37,962 nucleotides of DNA from JAFARZ01 sp035651595 (lineage in GTDB: Bacteria; Actinomycetota; Actinomycetes; Streptosporangiales; Streptosporangiaceae). Below are positions 24,299 through 31,611 of this stretch, piece after piece. The stretch lies in the NCBI GenBank assembly GCA_035651595.1, contig DASRFJ010000006.1, forward strand, positions 1-37,962. Reading direction: 5' to 3'. The position numbers and the translations under genes are program-made. The notes under the pieces are model-generated. The model worked only from the letters and a program-made list of their open reading frames with translations, was not told where the DNA came from and made no database searches. Position 1 is the stretch's first letter, and each line of letters opens with the position of its first letter.

Positions 24299-27024
24299 TG
24301 GAGTCGGCTGAGATCGCCCGCCGCTTCCTTGCTTACTTCAAGCAGCAAGGGCACGCCATCGTGCCCTCGGCCAGCCTCGTCGCCGAGGACCCGACGGTCA
24401 TGTTCGTGATCGCCGGCATGCAGCCGTTCAAGCCGTACCTGCTCGGCCAGCGGACCCCCGAACACCGGCGGGTCGCCGATGTGCAGAAGTGCGTCCGCAC
24501 CGACGATATCGAAGAGGTCGGCCGTACCACGCGGCACGCCACGTTTTTCCAGATGCTGGGGAACTGGTCGTTCGGTGATTATTTCAAAGAAGGCGCGATC
24601 CCGTTCGCCTGGGAGCTGCTGACCCGCTCGGAGCAGGACGGCGGCTTCGGCTTCCCGGAGGACAAGCTCTGGGCCACGGTGCTGCACGACGACGAGCAGG
24701 CGTTCCGGATCTGGCGTGACGAGATCGGGTTGCCGGAGAGCCGCATCCAGCGTCGCGGGCTGGCGGACAACTACTGGCACATGGGCGTGCCCGGCCCGGG
24801 CGGGCCGTGCTCGGAGATCTACTACGACCGCGGGCCTGAGTACGGGCCAGACGGCGGCCCGGAGGCGGACGAAGACCGCTACCTCGAGGTCTGGAACCTG
24901 GTCTTCATGCAGGACAACCTCAGCAAGGTCCGGTCCAAGACCGACTTCGACATCGACGGCCCGCTGCCGTTCACGAACGTGGACACCGGCATGGGCCTGG
25001 AGCGGATGGCCTCGGTGCTCCAGGGCGTCGACAACATCTACGAGATCGACACCACCTGGAAGATCCTGGACAAGGCCGCGGAGCTCACCGAGCAGCCGTA
25101 CGGCCGCGACGCCAAAGCCGATGTCTCGCTGAAGATCGTCGCCGACCACGTCCGCTGCGCGGTCATGCTGATCGAGGACGGCGTGCGGCCCAGCAACGAG
25201 GGATCCGGCTATGTCCTGAGGAGGGTGCTCCGCCGCAGCATCCGCAACCTGCGCCTGCTGGCCGGCAGCCAGCGCGGCGGCGGCGTCGCGAACGTAGGCG
25301 GCGAACGGTTCCTGCACGAACTGACCGCTACGGTGATCGACGCGATGAGCCCGCAGTACCCGGAACTCGCAAGGGACGCGGCGAACATCCACACGGTGAT
25401 CGACGCAGAGGACGCGGCGTTCGCCAGCACGCTGCGCACCGGCACCGCGATCTTCGACGCCGCGGTGGAGGAGAGCAAGCGCAAGGGCGAGCAGACGCTG
25501 TCCGGACCGCAGGCCTTCCAGCTGCACGACACATACGGTTTCCCGATCGACCTCACGCTGGAGATGGCGGCAGAGCAGGGGCTGGCCGTCGACGAGGAGG
25601 GCTTCCGCCGGCTGATGGCGGAGCAGCGCGAGCGGGCGAAGAAGGACACCAAGGAGAAGAAGGCGGGCAACGCCGACATCTCGGTGTTCGCGAACCTGAT
25701 CGAGCGGTCGGGCAAGAACACGTTCACCGGGTACGACCTGACCGCGGGCGAGGGTGTCATCACCGGCCTGCTGATCGACGGTGTCCCGGTGCAGTCCGCG
25801 GGCGCGGGCACCGAGGTGAGCGTGATCCTCGACCGCACCCCCTTCTACGCCGAAGGCGGCGGCCAGCTGGCCGACAGCGGCACGATCACGACCGACGGCG
25901 GCGAGGTCGAGGTGTTCGACGTGCAGACCCCGCTGGCAGGCCTGATCGTGCACCGCGGCAAGGTGACGCGCGGGGAGATGCTGCAAGGGTCTCCGGCCTA
26001 CGCGGAGATCGACATCGAGCGCCGGCGGGCGATCTCCCGGTCGCACACCGCGACGCACCTGGTGCACCGGGCGCTGCGCGGGGCGCTGGGGGAGTCGGCG
26101 GCCCAGGCGGGGTCGGAGAACTCGCCAGGCAGGCTCCGGTTCGACTTCACCGCGAACGCGGCGGTCCCGCTGACGGTACTGCGCGACACCGAGGACGAGG
26201 TCAACGCGGTCCTGATCAACGACCTGGAGGTGCACGCGATCTACACCTCCCAGGAAGAGGCCCGGCAGATGGGGGCGCTCGCGCTGTTCGGCGAGAAGTA
26301 CGGCGACACGGTCCGGGTGGTCGAGGTCGGCGAGTACTCGCGCGAGCTGTGCGGCGGCACCCACGTGGCGCGGTCCGGCCAGCTCGGCCTCGTCAAGCTG
26401 CTCGGTGAGGCGTCGATCGGGTCGGGCGTGCGCCGGGTCGAGGCGCTCGTCGGCATCGACGCGTTCCGGTTCCTGGCCAGGGAGAGCGTGCTGGTGAGCC
26501 AGCTGTCCGAGCAGTTCAAGACGCCGCGTGAGCAGCTGCCTGAGCGCATCGCCCAGACCGTCAGCAGGCTGCGCGACGCCGAGAAGGAACTCGCCAGGCT
26601 GCGCGCGGCCAAGCTGCTGGAGAACGCGGCGGAGATCGCGGCGAGCGCGGAGGACATCAGCGGAATGGCGTTCGTCGCGCACCGGGCGCCGGACGGCACG
26701 GAGGCAGACGACCTGCGCAAGCTCGCGCTCGACGTGCGCGGCCGGGTGCCGCGCGGGCGGCCGGCCGTGGTCATGGAGACCGGCGTGCCCAACGACCGGC
26801 CGGTAGTGGTCATCGCGGTGAACGAGGCTGGCCGGGGCTTCGGCCTGTCGGCCGGGACGCTGGTCGGGATCGCCGCGAAGGCACTCGGCGGGGGCGGCGG
26901 CGGCAAGCCGGACGTCGCGCAGGGTGGCGGCGCGCCGATCACGGACGGTGACACGTCGAAGATAGACGCGGCATTTGACGCGGTACGTGACGCTTTGCGA
27001 GACACGCTACGGTCAGGTAGGTAA
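24298..27024 (+). CDS. alaS: Alanine--tRNA ligase
   Basis: Charges tRNA-Ala and edits mischarged tRNA. It has 908 residues. The class II catalytic domain starts MESAEIARRFLAYFKQQGH and carries FFQMLGNWSFGDYFKEGAI, GPGGPCSEI and NTDGMGLER-like VDTGMGLERM. The editing domain's zinc ligands are in SHTATHLVHRAL (near residue 583) and LCGGTHV (near 685). The oligomerisation/C-Ala domain covers about 770-908 with a Gly-rich loop (KALGGGGGGKPDVAQGGG). The upstream small genes overlap or touch it, so it is probably read from a rarA-alaS-ruvX-mltG-aroE transcript. Confidence 0.97.
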   Translation: MESAEIARRFLAYFKQQGHAIVPSASLVAEDPTVMFVIAGMQPFKPYLLGQRTPEHRRVADVQKCVRTDDIEEVGRTTRHATFFQMLGNWSFGDYFKEGAIPFAWELLTRSEQDGGFGFPEDKLWATVLHDDEQAFRIWRDEIGLPESRIQRRGLADNYWHMGVPGPGGPCSEIYYDRGPEYGPDGGPEADEDRYLEVWNLVFMQDNLSKVRSKTDFDIDGPLPFTNVDTGMGLERMASVLQGVDNIYEIDTTWKILDKAAELTEQPYGRDAKADVSLKIVADHVRCAVMLIEDGVRPSNEGSGYVLRRVLRRSIRNLRLLAGSQRGGGVANVGGERFLHELTATVIDAMSPQYPELARDAANIHTVIDAEDAAFASTLRTGTAIFDAAVEESKRKGEQTLSGPQAFQLHDTYGFPIDLTLEMAAEQGLAVDEEGFRRLMAEQRERAKKDTKEKKAGNADISVFANLIERSGKNTFTGYDLTAGEGVITGLLIDGVPVQSAGAGTEVSVILDRTPFYAEGGGQLADSGTITTDGGEVEVFDVQTPLAGLIVHRGKVTRGEMLQGSPAYAEIDIERRRAISRSHTATHLVHRALRGALGESAAQAGSENSPGRLRFDFTANAAVPLTVLRDTEDEVNAVLINDLEVHAIYTSQEEARQMGALALFGEKYGDTVRVVEVGEYSRELCGGTHVARSGQLGLVKLLGEASIGSGVRRVEALVGIDAFRFLARESVLVSQLSEQFKTPREQLPERIAQTVSRLRDAEKELARLRAAKLLENAAEIAASAEDISGMAFVAHRAPDGTEADDLRKLALDVRGRVPRGRPAVVMETGVPNDRPVVVIAVNEAGRGFGLSAGTLVGIAAKALGGGGGGKPDVAQGGGAPITDGDTSKIDAAFDAVRDALRDTLRSGR

Positions 27025-27058
27025 CGTAATTGGCATGCTGGCAGCGGGGCTACCGAGC

Positions 27059-27523
27059 GTGAGGATGGGCGTCCGCCTTGCGGTGGACGTCGGTTCCGTG
27101 CGCATCGGCGTCGCGCGTTGCGACCCCGGCGGCCTGCTCGCCACCCCGCTGACCGTGGTCCGCCGGGGCAAGGGTGATCTGGCCAGGCTCGCCGAGCTGA
27201 CCACGCAGGCCGAGCCCGTCGAGGTGATCGCCGGCCTGCCGACGTCGCTGTCCGGCAGGGAAGGTCCGGCGGCGGCGGCGGCGCGCGAGTTCGCCGCCGC
27301 GCTCGCGGCCAGGATCGCCCCCGTGCCGGTCCGTCTCGTGGACGAACGCTTCACGACCACCGCGGCGCACCAGGCGCTGCGCCTGAGCGGCAAGGATTCC
27401 CGGGCCCGCCGCCAGGTCGTCGACGCGGCCGCCGCGGCCGTGCTGCTCCAGGCCGCCTTGGATGCCGAACGCGGCACCGGATACCCTCCAGGCGAGCTAG
27501 TGACGGAAGGAACCGGTACGTGA
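27059..27523 (+). CDS. ruvX: YqgF/RuvX-type Holliday junction resolvase-like nuclease
   Basis: An RNase H-like protein implicated in 16S rRNA 5'-end maturation and possibly recombination. GTG 27059 gives 154 residues starting MRMGVRLAVDVGSVRIGVA, close to the family's short N-terminus. ATG 27035 and ATG 27065 are alternatives, and none has a strong ribosome site. Catalytic acids are Asp10 (AVDVG), the Glu of LVDERFTT and the Asp of VVDAAAA; GLPTSLSGREG is also diagnostic. The stop overlaps the mltG GTG by 4 bp. Confidence 0.92.
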   Translation: MRMGVRLAVDVGSVRIGVARCDPGGLLATPLTVVRRGKGDLARLAELTTQAEPVEVIAGLPTSLSGREGPAAAAAREFAAALAARIAPVPVRLVDERFTTTAAHQALRLSGKDSRARRQVVDAAAAAVLLQAALDAERGTGYPPGELVTEGTGT

Positions 27524-29091
27524 CCAACACCCAGGATGGCTGGCGCGCTGACCAGCCAGGGGCGCGCGGCCAGCTGCCGCCCGAGTACGAGCCGGTTCAT
27601 CACGAACCTCGGCGCCCCCAGGGCCGCCGTCCGGATCCGCGCGACCCGCGCAACGCCGGGCAATGGGGCCCGCCGGCGCATGGCCAGCCCCAGCCAAACC
27701 AGCGACAGCCGTACCAGCCCCAGCCTCACCAGCCACAGCCCTACCAGCCGCAGCCGTATCAACCGCAGCAGCCGCAGCAGCCACAGTGGCAGCAGCCACA
27801 GCCGCCCCAATGGCAGCAACCTGACCAATGGCAGCAGCCGCCGCAATGGGAACAGCCGCCCCAGTGGCAGGAGCCCCCTCCTCGTCCCAGCTTCGAGCCG
27901 AACGGCGGCCAGGGCTTCATGCCCGGCTTCAGCGGTGACGACCACGGTTACGGTGATCAGGACTACGGTGATCAAGGCTACGAGCAGGGCTACGACGAGG
28001 ACTACGAGGAGCCGCCCGCCACCGGCCGGCGGCAGAAGCCGCCGAAGAAGCGCCGGAGCAAGATCCGCATACTGGCTCCGTGGATCGCCCTCCTGGTGAT
28101 CGTCATCCCGATCGCGTACGGCGGCTACTACGCCTACAAGCTGTACCAGGACAAGTATCACCCGGCCGACTACACCGGCGACGGCTTCGGCAGCGTCCAG
28201 GTCGAGGTCAGGACCGGCGACAGCGCGTCCACGCTGGCGCCGCAGCTGCTGAGCCTCGGCGTGGTCGAGAGCACCCGCGCGTTCATCAACGCCGCGGAGA
28301 AGGTCACCACTGGCCCGGGCATGGAGCCCGGCTTTTACCGGTTGCACAAGCACATGTCGGCGGCCGCGGCCTACGCCATCTTGTCCAACCCGGCGAACAT
28401 CGTCGAGGTCAAGGCGATTCTCCCAGAGGGCCTGCGTGCCAGCCAGATCATCGCCGTGCTGGCCAAGGCCGACCCGGAACTGACGCTGAGCGCCTACCAG
28501 CAGGCGCTGCGGAATCCGAAGCTCGGCCTGCCCGCGTATGCCGGCGGGAAGGCCGAAGGCTACCTGTTCCCCTCCGAGTACCTCATCCAGCCGAACGCCA
28601 CCGCGCTGAGCGTGCTCCAGCAGATGGTCAGCCGGTTCAACCAGGAGGCGGCGCGAGCCAACGTGACGACGGCGGCCGCCCGGGTGCACCTGAGCCCGGC
28701 GCAGGTCATCGTGCTGGCCAGCCTGCTTCAGGCCGAGGGCGGCAAGGTCAGCGACTTCCCGAAGATCGCCGAGGTGATCTACAACCGGCTGGCGCGGGGC
28801 ATGCCGCTCCAGCTGGACAGCACGGTCTTCTACGGGCTCGGCAGGTACGGGACCAACGCGAGCCAGCAGGACCTGGCGAGCACCTCGCCGTACAACACGT
28901 ACAAGTACAAGGGCCTGCCGCCGGGTCCGATCGACAGCCCGGGCGACGCCGCCATCCAGGCCGCGCTGCACCCCGCCACCGGGGGCTACCTGTACTTCGT
29001 CACCGTGAACCTGAAGACTCACCTGACCGAGTTCGCCGACACCTACGCGCAGTTCCAGCAGCTGCTGCGGCAGCGCGCGGGCCAGGGGTAG
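27520..29091 (+). CDS. mltG: Endolytic murein transglycosylase MltG
   Basis: Cleaves nascent peptidoglycan glycans at the membrane and is thought to terminate strand growth. It has 523 residues. About 1-180 is a cytoplasmic, Gln/Pro/Trp-rich low-complexity region with many PQPYQPQ and QWQQP repeats, followed by acidic/Tyr stretches and a basic patch. One transmembrane helix follows (about 184-206, APWIALLVIVIPIAYGGYY), then LysM-like and YceG domains. The catalytic Glu406 is in LLQAEGGKVSDF, followed by VIYNRLARGMPLQLDSTV. Long disordered cytosolic N-termini are typical of actinobacterial MltG. The GTG start overlaps ruvX. Confidence 0.95.
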   Translation: MTNTQDGWRADQPGARGQLPPEYEPVHHEPRRPQGRRPDPRDPRNAGQWGPPAHGQPQPNQRQPYQPQPHQPQPYQPQPYQPQQPQQPQWQQPQPPQWQQPDQWQQPPQWEQPPQWQEPPPRPSFEPNGGQGFMPGFSGDDHGYGDQDYGDQGYEQGYDEDYEEPPATGRRQKPPKKRRSKIRILAPWIALLVIVIPIAYGGYYAYKLYQDKYHPADYTGDGFGSVQVEVRTGDSASTLAPQLLSLGVVESTRAFINAAEKVTTGPGMEPGFYRLHKHMSAAAAYAILSNPANIVEVKAILPEGLRASQIIAVLAKADPELTLSAYQQALRNPKLGLPAYAGGKAEGYLFPSEYLIQPNATALSVLQQMVSRFNQEAARANVTTAAARVHLSPAQVIVLASLLQAEGGKVSDFPKIAEVIYNRLARGMPLQLDSTVFYGLGRYGTNASQQDLASTSPYNTYKYKGLPPGPIDSPGDAAIQAALHPATGGYLYFVTVNLKTHLTEFADTYAQFQQLLRQRAGQG

Positions 29092-29096
29092 CCGGG

Positions 29097-29915
29097 TTGC
29101 GTGCCGCGGTCCTGGGCAAGCCGATCGCCCACTCGCTGTCCCCGGTGCTGCACCTCGCCGCGTACCGGGCGCTCGGCATCGCGGACGAGTGGACGTATGA
29201 GATAGTCGAGTGCGACGAGCGGGAACTGCCCGAGGTGCTCGACCGCGGCTGGGCCGGGCTGTCGCTGACCATGCCGCTCAAGCGGGCGGTGCTGCCGTTG
29301 CTCGATCGCGCCGAGCCGCTCGCCGTGGAGGTGGGCGGCGCCAACACGGTCGTGTTCCGCGAGGACGGCAGGTACGGCTACAACACCGATGTGGCAGGCA
29401 TGATCGCCGCGCTCGCCGGGATCGGCGTGGTCAAGGCGGACAGTGCGACGATCCTCGGCGCGGGCGCCACCGCGTGCGCGGCCCTGGCCGCGGTGCGCGG
29501 ACTGGGCCTGACCGAGGTGATGGTGCTGGTCCGCGACCGGGCGCGCGCCGGTGACCTGCTGGCTGCCGCGCGCCGGCTGGGCATGGACGTTGACCTGCGG
29601 CCGCTCACCACGCAGATCAGGAACGGCGATCTGCTGATCTCCACGTTGCCTGCCGGTGCCGCGGACTTTATCTCCGAACGGCCTTTGGTTTCACGGTCCC
29701 TGCCCGTGGCAGTGCTCGACGTGGTCTACGCCCCGTGGCCGACTCGCCTCGCGCTGGCCGCTGAGCGGGCCGGCGTCCCGGTCGCCAGCGGCGGCGACCT
29801 GCTGCTGCATCAGGCCGCCCGCCAGGTCGAGCTGATGACGGGCCGGTCGCCCGCGCCCGTGGCGGACATGCGCGCCGCACTCGCCGCGCGCTTACCAGGC
29901 CCCCCAGGTATCTGA
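29097..29915 (+). CDS. aroE: Shikimate dehydrogenase (AroE-like), TTG start
   Basis: Reduces 3-dehydroshikimate to shikimate with NADPH. It begins at a TTG five bases after the mltG stop: no ATG or GTG exists in frame before the conserved LGKPIAHSLSPVLH, and GCCAGGGGT lies just upstream. It has 272 residues. The shikimate-binding Ser pair is in SLSP, the catalytic Lys62 in LTMPLK and Asp98 in YNTDVAG. The nucleotide loop is LGAGATA (120-126), and the end carries GGDLLLHQAARQVELMTG. It ends the core operon; the following 151 bp contain no gene. Confidence 0.93.
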   Translation: MRAAVLGKPIAHSLSPVLHLAAYRALGIADEWTYEIVECDERELPEVLDRGWAGLSLTMPLKRAVLPLLDRAEPLAVEVGGANTVVFREDGRYGYNTDVAGMIAALAGIGVVKADSATILGAGATACAALAAVRGLGLTEVMVLVRDRARAGDLLAAARRLGMDVDLRPLTTQIRNGDLLISTLPAGAADFISERPLVSRSLPVAVLDVVYAPWPTRLALAAERAGVPVASGGDLLLHQAARQVELMTGRSPAPVADMRAALAARLPGPPGI

Positions 29916-30066
29916 GCTGGCCGCCGCGCCTCTAACCGGGTGGAGTGGGATGGTCCGCGGCGAAGCGGAGGAACGGTGACTGCGACGCGTGTATCAGGTG
30001 CCGCTATACGTGCTCTTCCCCGGGTAAGCGGCAGTCCTGCCGCGACAACCGCAGAGGGGGAATCCC

Positions 30067-30498
30067 GTGAACGCAAACGACGCCCACCTGACCGAGCTGA
30101 CCACCGCGCAGAGCGGCAGCACGATCGAGGACAACGCGCCGAACGCGCCAAGCCAGGCCGGCTTCGACCTCATCATTGAGGGCGTGGCGGGCAACGTCAT
30201 CGGCGGCTCGGGCCAGCCGTACACGCTGACGATCTCCGCCATGGACCTGACGACCGTGACGGCGGCCGCGGACCTGGTGCCGCCGGTGGCCAACCCGCAG
30301 CACTTCGACGCGCCTACCGGCTGGAAGCCGAACGGTCCCGACTTCGAGTACACCCAGTCATTCCCGATCACGGTGCCCGTGCTCGGCAGCGGCGCGCGCA
30401 AGTACGCGGGCCACGTCCTGCAGTACACAACGACGCTGGTAAACGCCAACGGCCAAGTGGTCTCCATCATTCAGAGCGACCCGTTCGTCCTGGTCTGA
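30067..30498 (+). CDS. Small beta-rich protein of unknown function at the CHAT/S8 locus
   Basis: 143 residues from a GTG preceded by AGAGGGGGAA. I do not recognise the family. The sequence alternates hydrophobic and polar residues in several stretches (FDLIIEGVAGNVIG, YTLTISAMDLTT, HVLQYTTTLVNANGQVVSIIQ), as in a beta-sandwich. It has no cysteine, no signal peptide and no membrane helix. It is closed by a strong hairpin before the sigma-factor gene, so it may be a separate and abundant transcript. Its place beside two proteases makes it a candidate substrate, inhibitor or effector of them, which is inference. Confidence 0.75.
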   Translation: MNANDAHLTELTTAQSGSTIEDNAPNAPSQAGFDLIIEGVAGNVIGGSGQPYTLTISAMDLTTVTAAADLVPPVANPQHFDAPTGWKPNGPDFEYTQSFPITVPVLGSGARKYAGHVLQYTTTLVNANGQVVSIIQSDPFVLV

Positions 30499-30510
30499 CC
30501 GGAGGGGACT

Positions 30511-30538
30511 TGCGGGGCGGACGCCGTTCCGCCCCGCA
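30511..30538 (+). terminator. Strong hairpin terminator after the 143-residue protein gene
   Basis: TGCGGGGCGGA and TCCGCCCCGCA are perfect 11-bp arms around a 6-base loop, 12 bases after the stop codon. There is no U-run, which is usual for actinobacterial terminators. It separates the small gene from the sigma/CHAT genes. Confidence 0.75.
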
Positions 30539-30578
30539 GGCGTTTGACTCAGCTCACGGCCCGCGCGGAAGATGTGCT

Positions 30579-31130
30579 GTGGGCACGACGAATAGTGAGC
30601 TTGTGGCCGGCGCGACCGCGGGCGACCAGCGCGCGTGGGATGCCTTGGTGGAGCGCTACACCAGCCTGCTGTGGGCGATCGCGCGGTCGTACCGGCTGCC
30701 GCCGTCCGACGCGGCCGACGTGGTGCAGACGACGTGGCTGCGGCTGGTCGAGCACCTCGAGCGGATCGCCGACCCGGACCGGCTGCCCGGCTGGCTCGCC
30801 ACCACCGCGCGCCGCGAGTGCCTGCGGCTGCTGCGTCGCGCGGATCGTGAGGTCTACTCGGCCAGCGGCGTCCGCGACGCCCCCGACGACGGCCCCGCGC
30901 CGGATGCGGCGCTGCTCGCCGGCGAGCGCGACGCGATCCTGTGGGCGGCGTTCGCCCGGCTCGACGACTTCTGCCAGCGGCTGCTCCGGGTGCTGTCCGC
31001 GGACCCGCCGCCGTCCTACGCCGTCGTGTCCGTGGCCCTCGACATGAAGATCGGCAGCATCGGCCCTACCAGGGCCAGGTGCCTGGCGAAGCTGCGACAG
31101 CTACTGCCGGAGAGCGAGCAACTGCCATGA
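30579..31130 (+). CDS. Sigma-70 family (ECF-like) RNA polymerase sigma factor at the CHAT locus
   Basis: 183 residues from a GTG with GGAAG seven bases upstream; longer starts would begin inside the terminator hairpin. Region 2 is clear: GDQRAWDALVERYTSLLWAIA, then SDAADVVQTTWLRLVEHL and LPGWLATTARRECLRLLR. Region 4 is at about residues 120-175 (LDDFCQRLLRVLSADPPPSYAVVSVAL, then MKIGSIGPTRARCLAKLRQLL, the helix-turn-helix). No anti-sigma zinc motif is nearby. It overlaps the next gene by 4 bp (ATGA), which overlaps in function with the TPR-CHAT gene 2 bp further on, so the three are one operon. Confidence 0.9.
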   Translation: MGTTNSELVAGATAGDQRAWDALVERYTSLLWAIARSYRLPPSDAADVVQTTWLRLVEHLERIADPDRLPGWLATTARRECLRLLRRADREVYSASGVRDAPDDGPAPDAALLAGERDAILWAAFARLDDFCQRLLRVLSADPPPSYAVVSVALDMKIGSIGPTRARCLAKLRQLLPESEQLP

Positions 31131-31609
31131 CGACCCCGCCGCACCCCGACGACGAACTGGCCGGCTGGCTCGCCAGCGTGCTCACGCACGCCGACCCGGT
31201 GCCGGAGCGGCTGTTCGACGCCGCGCGCGCCGCGTACGGCCTGCGCGACCTCGACGCACGGGTCGCCGAACTGGTCCGCGACTCCGCGGTCGATGCCCCG
31301 GCGGCGCTGGTGCGCGGCGACGACCTGCGGCTGCTGTCGTTCGAGACCGGCGACCTGGTGATCGAGTGCGAGGTGCGCCGGCACCCGGCCCGGGTGGACG
31401 TACTCGGCCAGGTGGTCGGCGGCATCGCGACGAGCGTAACCGCGACCAGCATTGCCACACAGGGCGCGGCCGCTGCCGAGGATCCGGTCGAGGCACCGGT
31501 CGACGGCCAGGGCCGGTTCAGCATTCGCGGCGTGCCGGGCGGCGTGCTGCGGCTGGGCTGCCGGCTCGCCGACGGGACCGTGGTCGTCACGAGCTGGACA
31601 CCGGTGTAG
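31127..31609 (+). CDS. 160-residue two-part protein between sigma factor and CHAT protease (candidate sigma partner)
   Basis: The start overlaps the sigma stop by 4 bp. Residues 1-55 are helical and acidic/basic (DDELAGWLASVLTHADPVP, then AARAAYGLRDLDARVAELV). The rest is beta-rich and ends with RFSIRGVPGGVLRLGCRLA, which resembles small carboxypeptidase-regulatory-like beta-sandwiches. A poorly ordered Ala/Thr/Ser stretch (about 103-120) joins two parts of it. From memory, proteins of this shape often lie between a sigma factor and a CHAT gene in actinomycetes, but I know of no assigned function. Translational coupling to the sigma factor suggests an equimolar binding partner, possibly an anti-sigma. 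No membrane segment is seen. Confidence 0.8.
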   Translation: MTTPPHPDDELAGWLASVLTHADPVPERLFDAARAAYGLRDLDARVAELVRDSAVDAPAALVRGDDLRLLSFETGDLVIECEVRRHPARVDVLGQVVGGIATSVTATSIATQGAAAAEDPVEAPVDGQGRFSIRGVPGGVLRLGCRLADGTVVVTSWTPV

Positions 31610-31611
31610 GC

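Noticed and set aside
24271..26682. An 803-codon open frame on the minus strand
   Set aside because: Antisense to alaS, which has all synthetase and editing motifs; the frame is a GC-rich shadow.
30543..30572. A sigma-70 promoter (TTGACT, 18 bp, GAAGAT) before the sigma gene
   Set aside because: The -10 match is poor and it would leave almost no leader; not strong enough to list.
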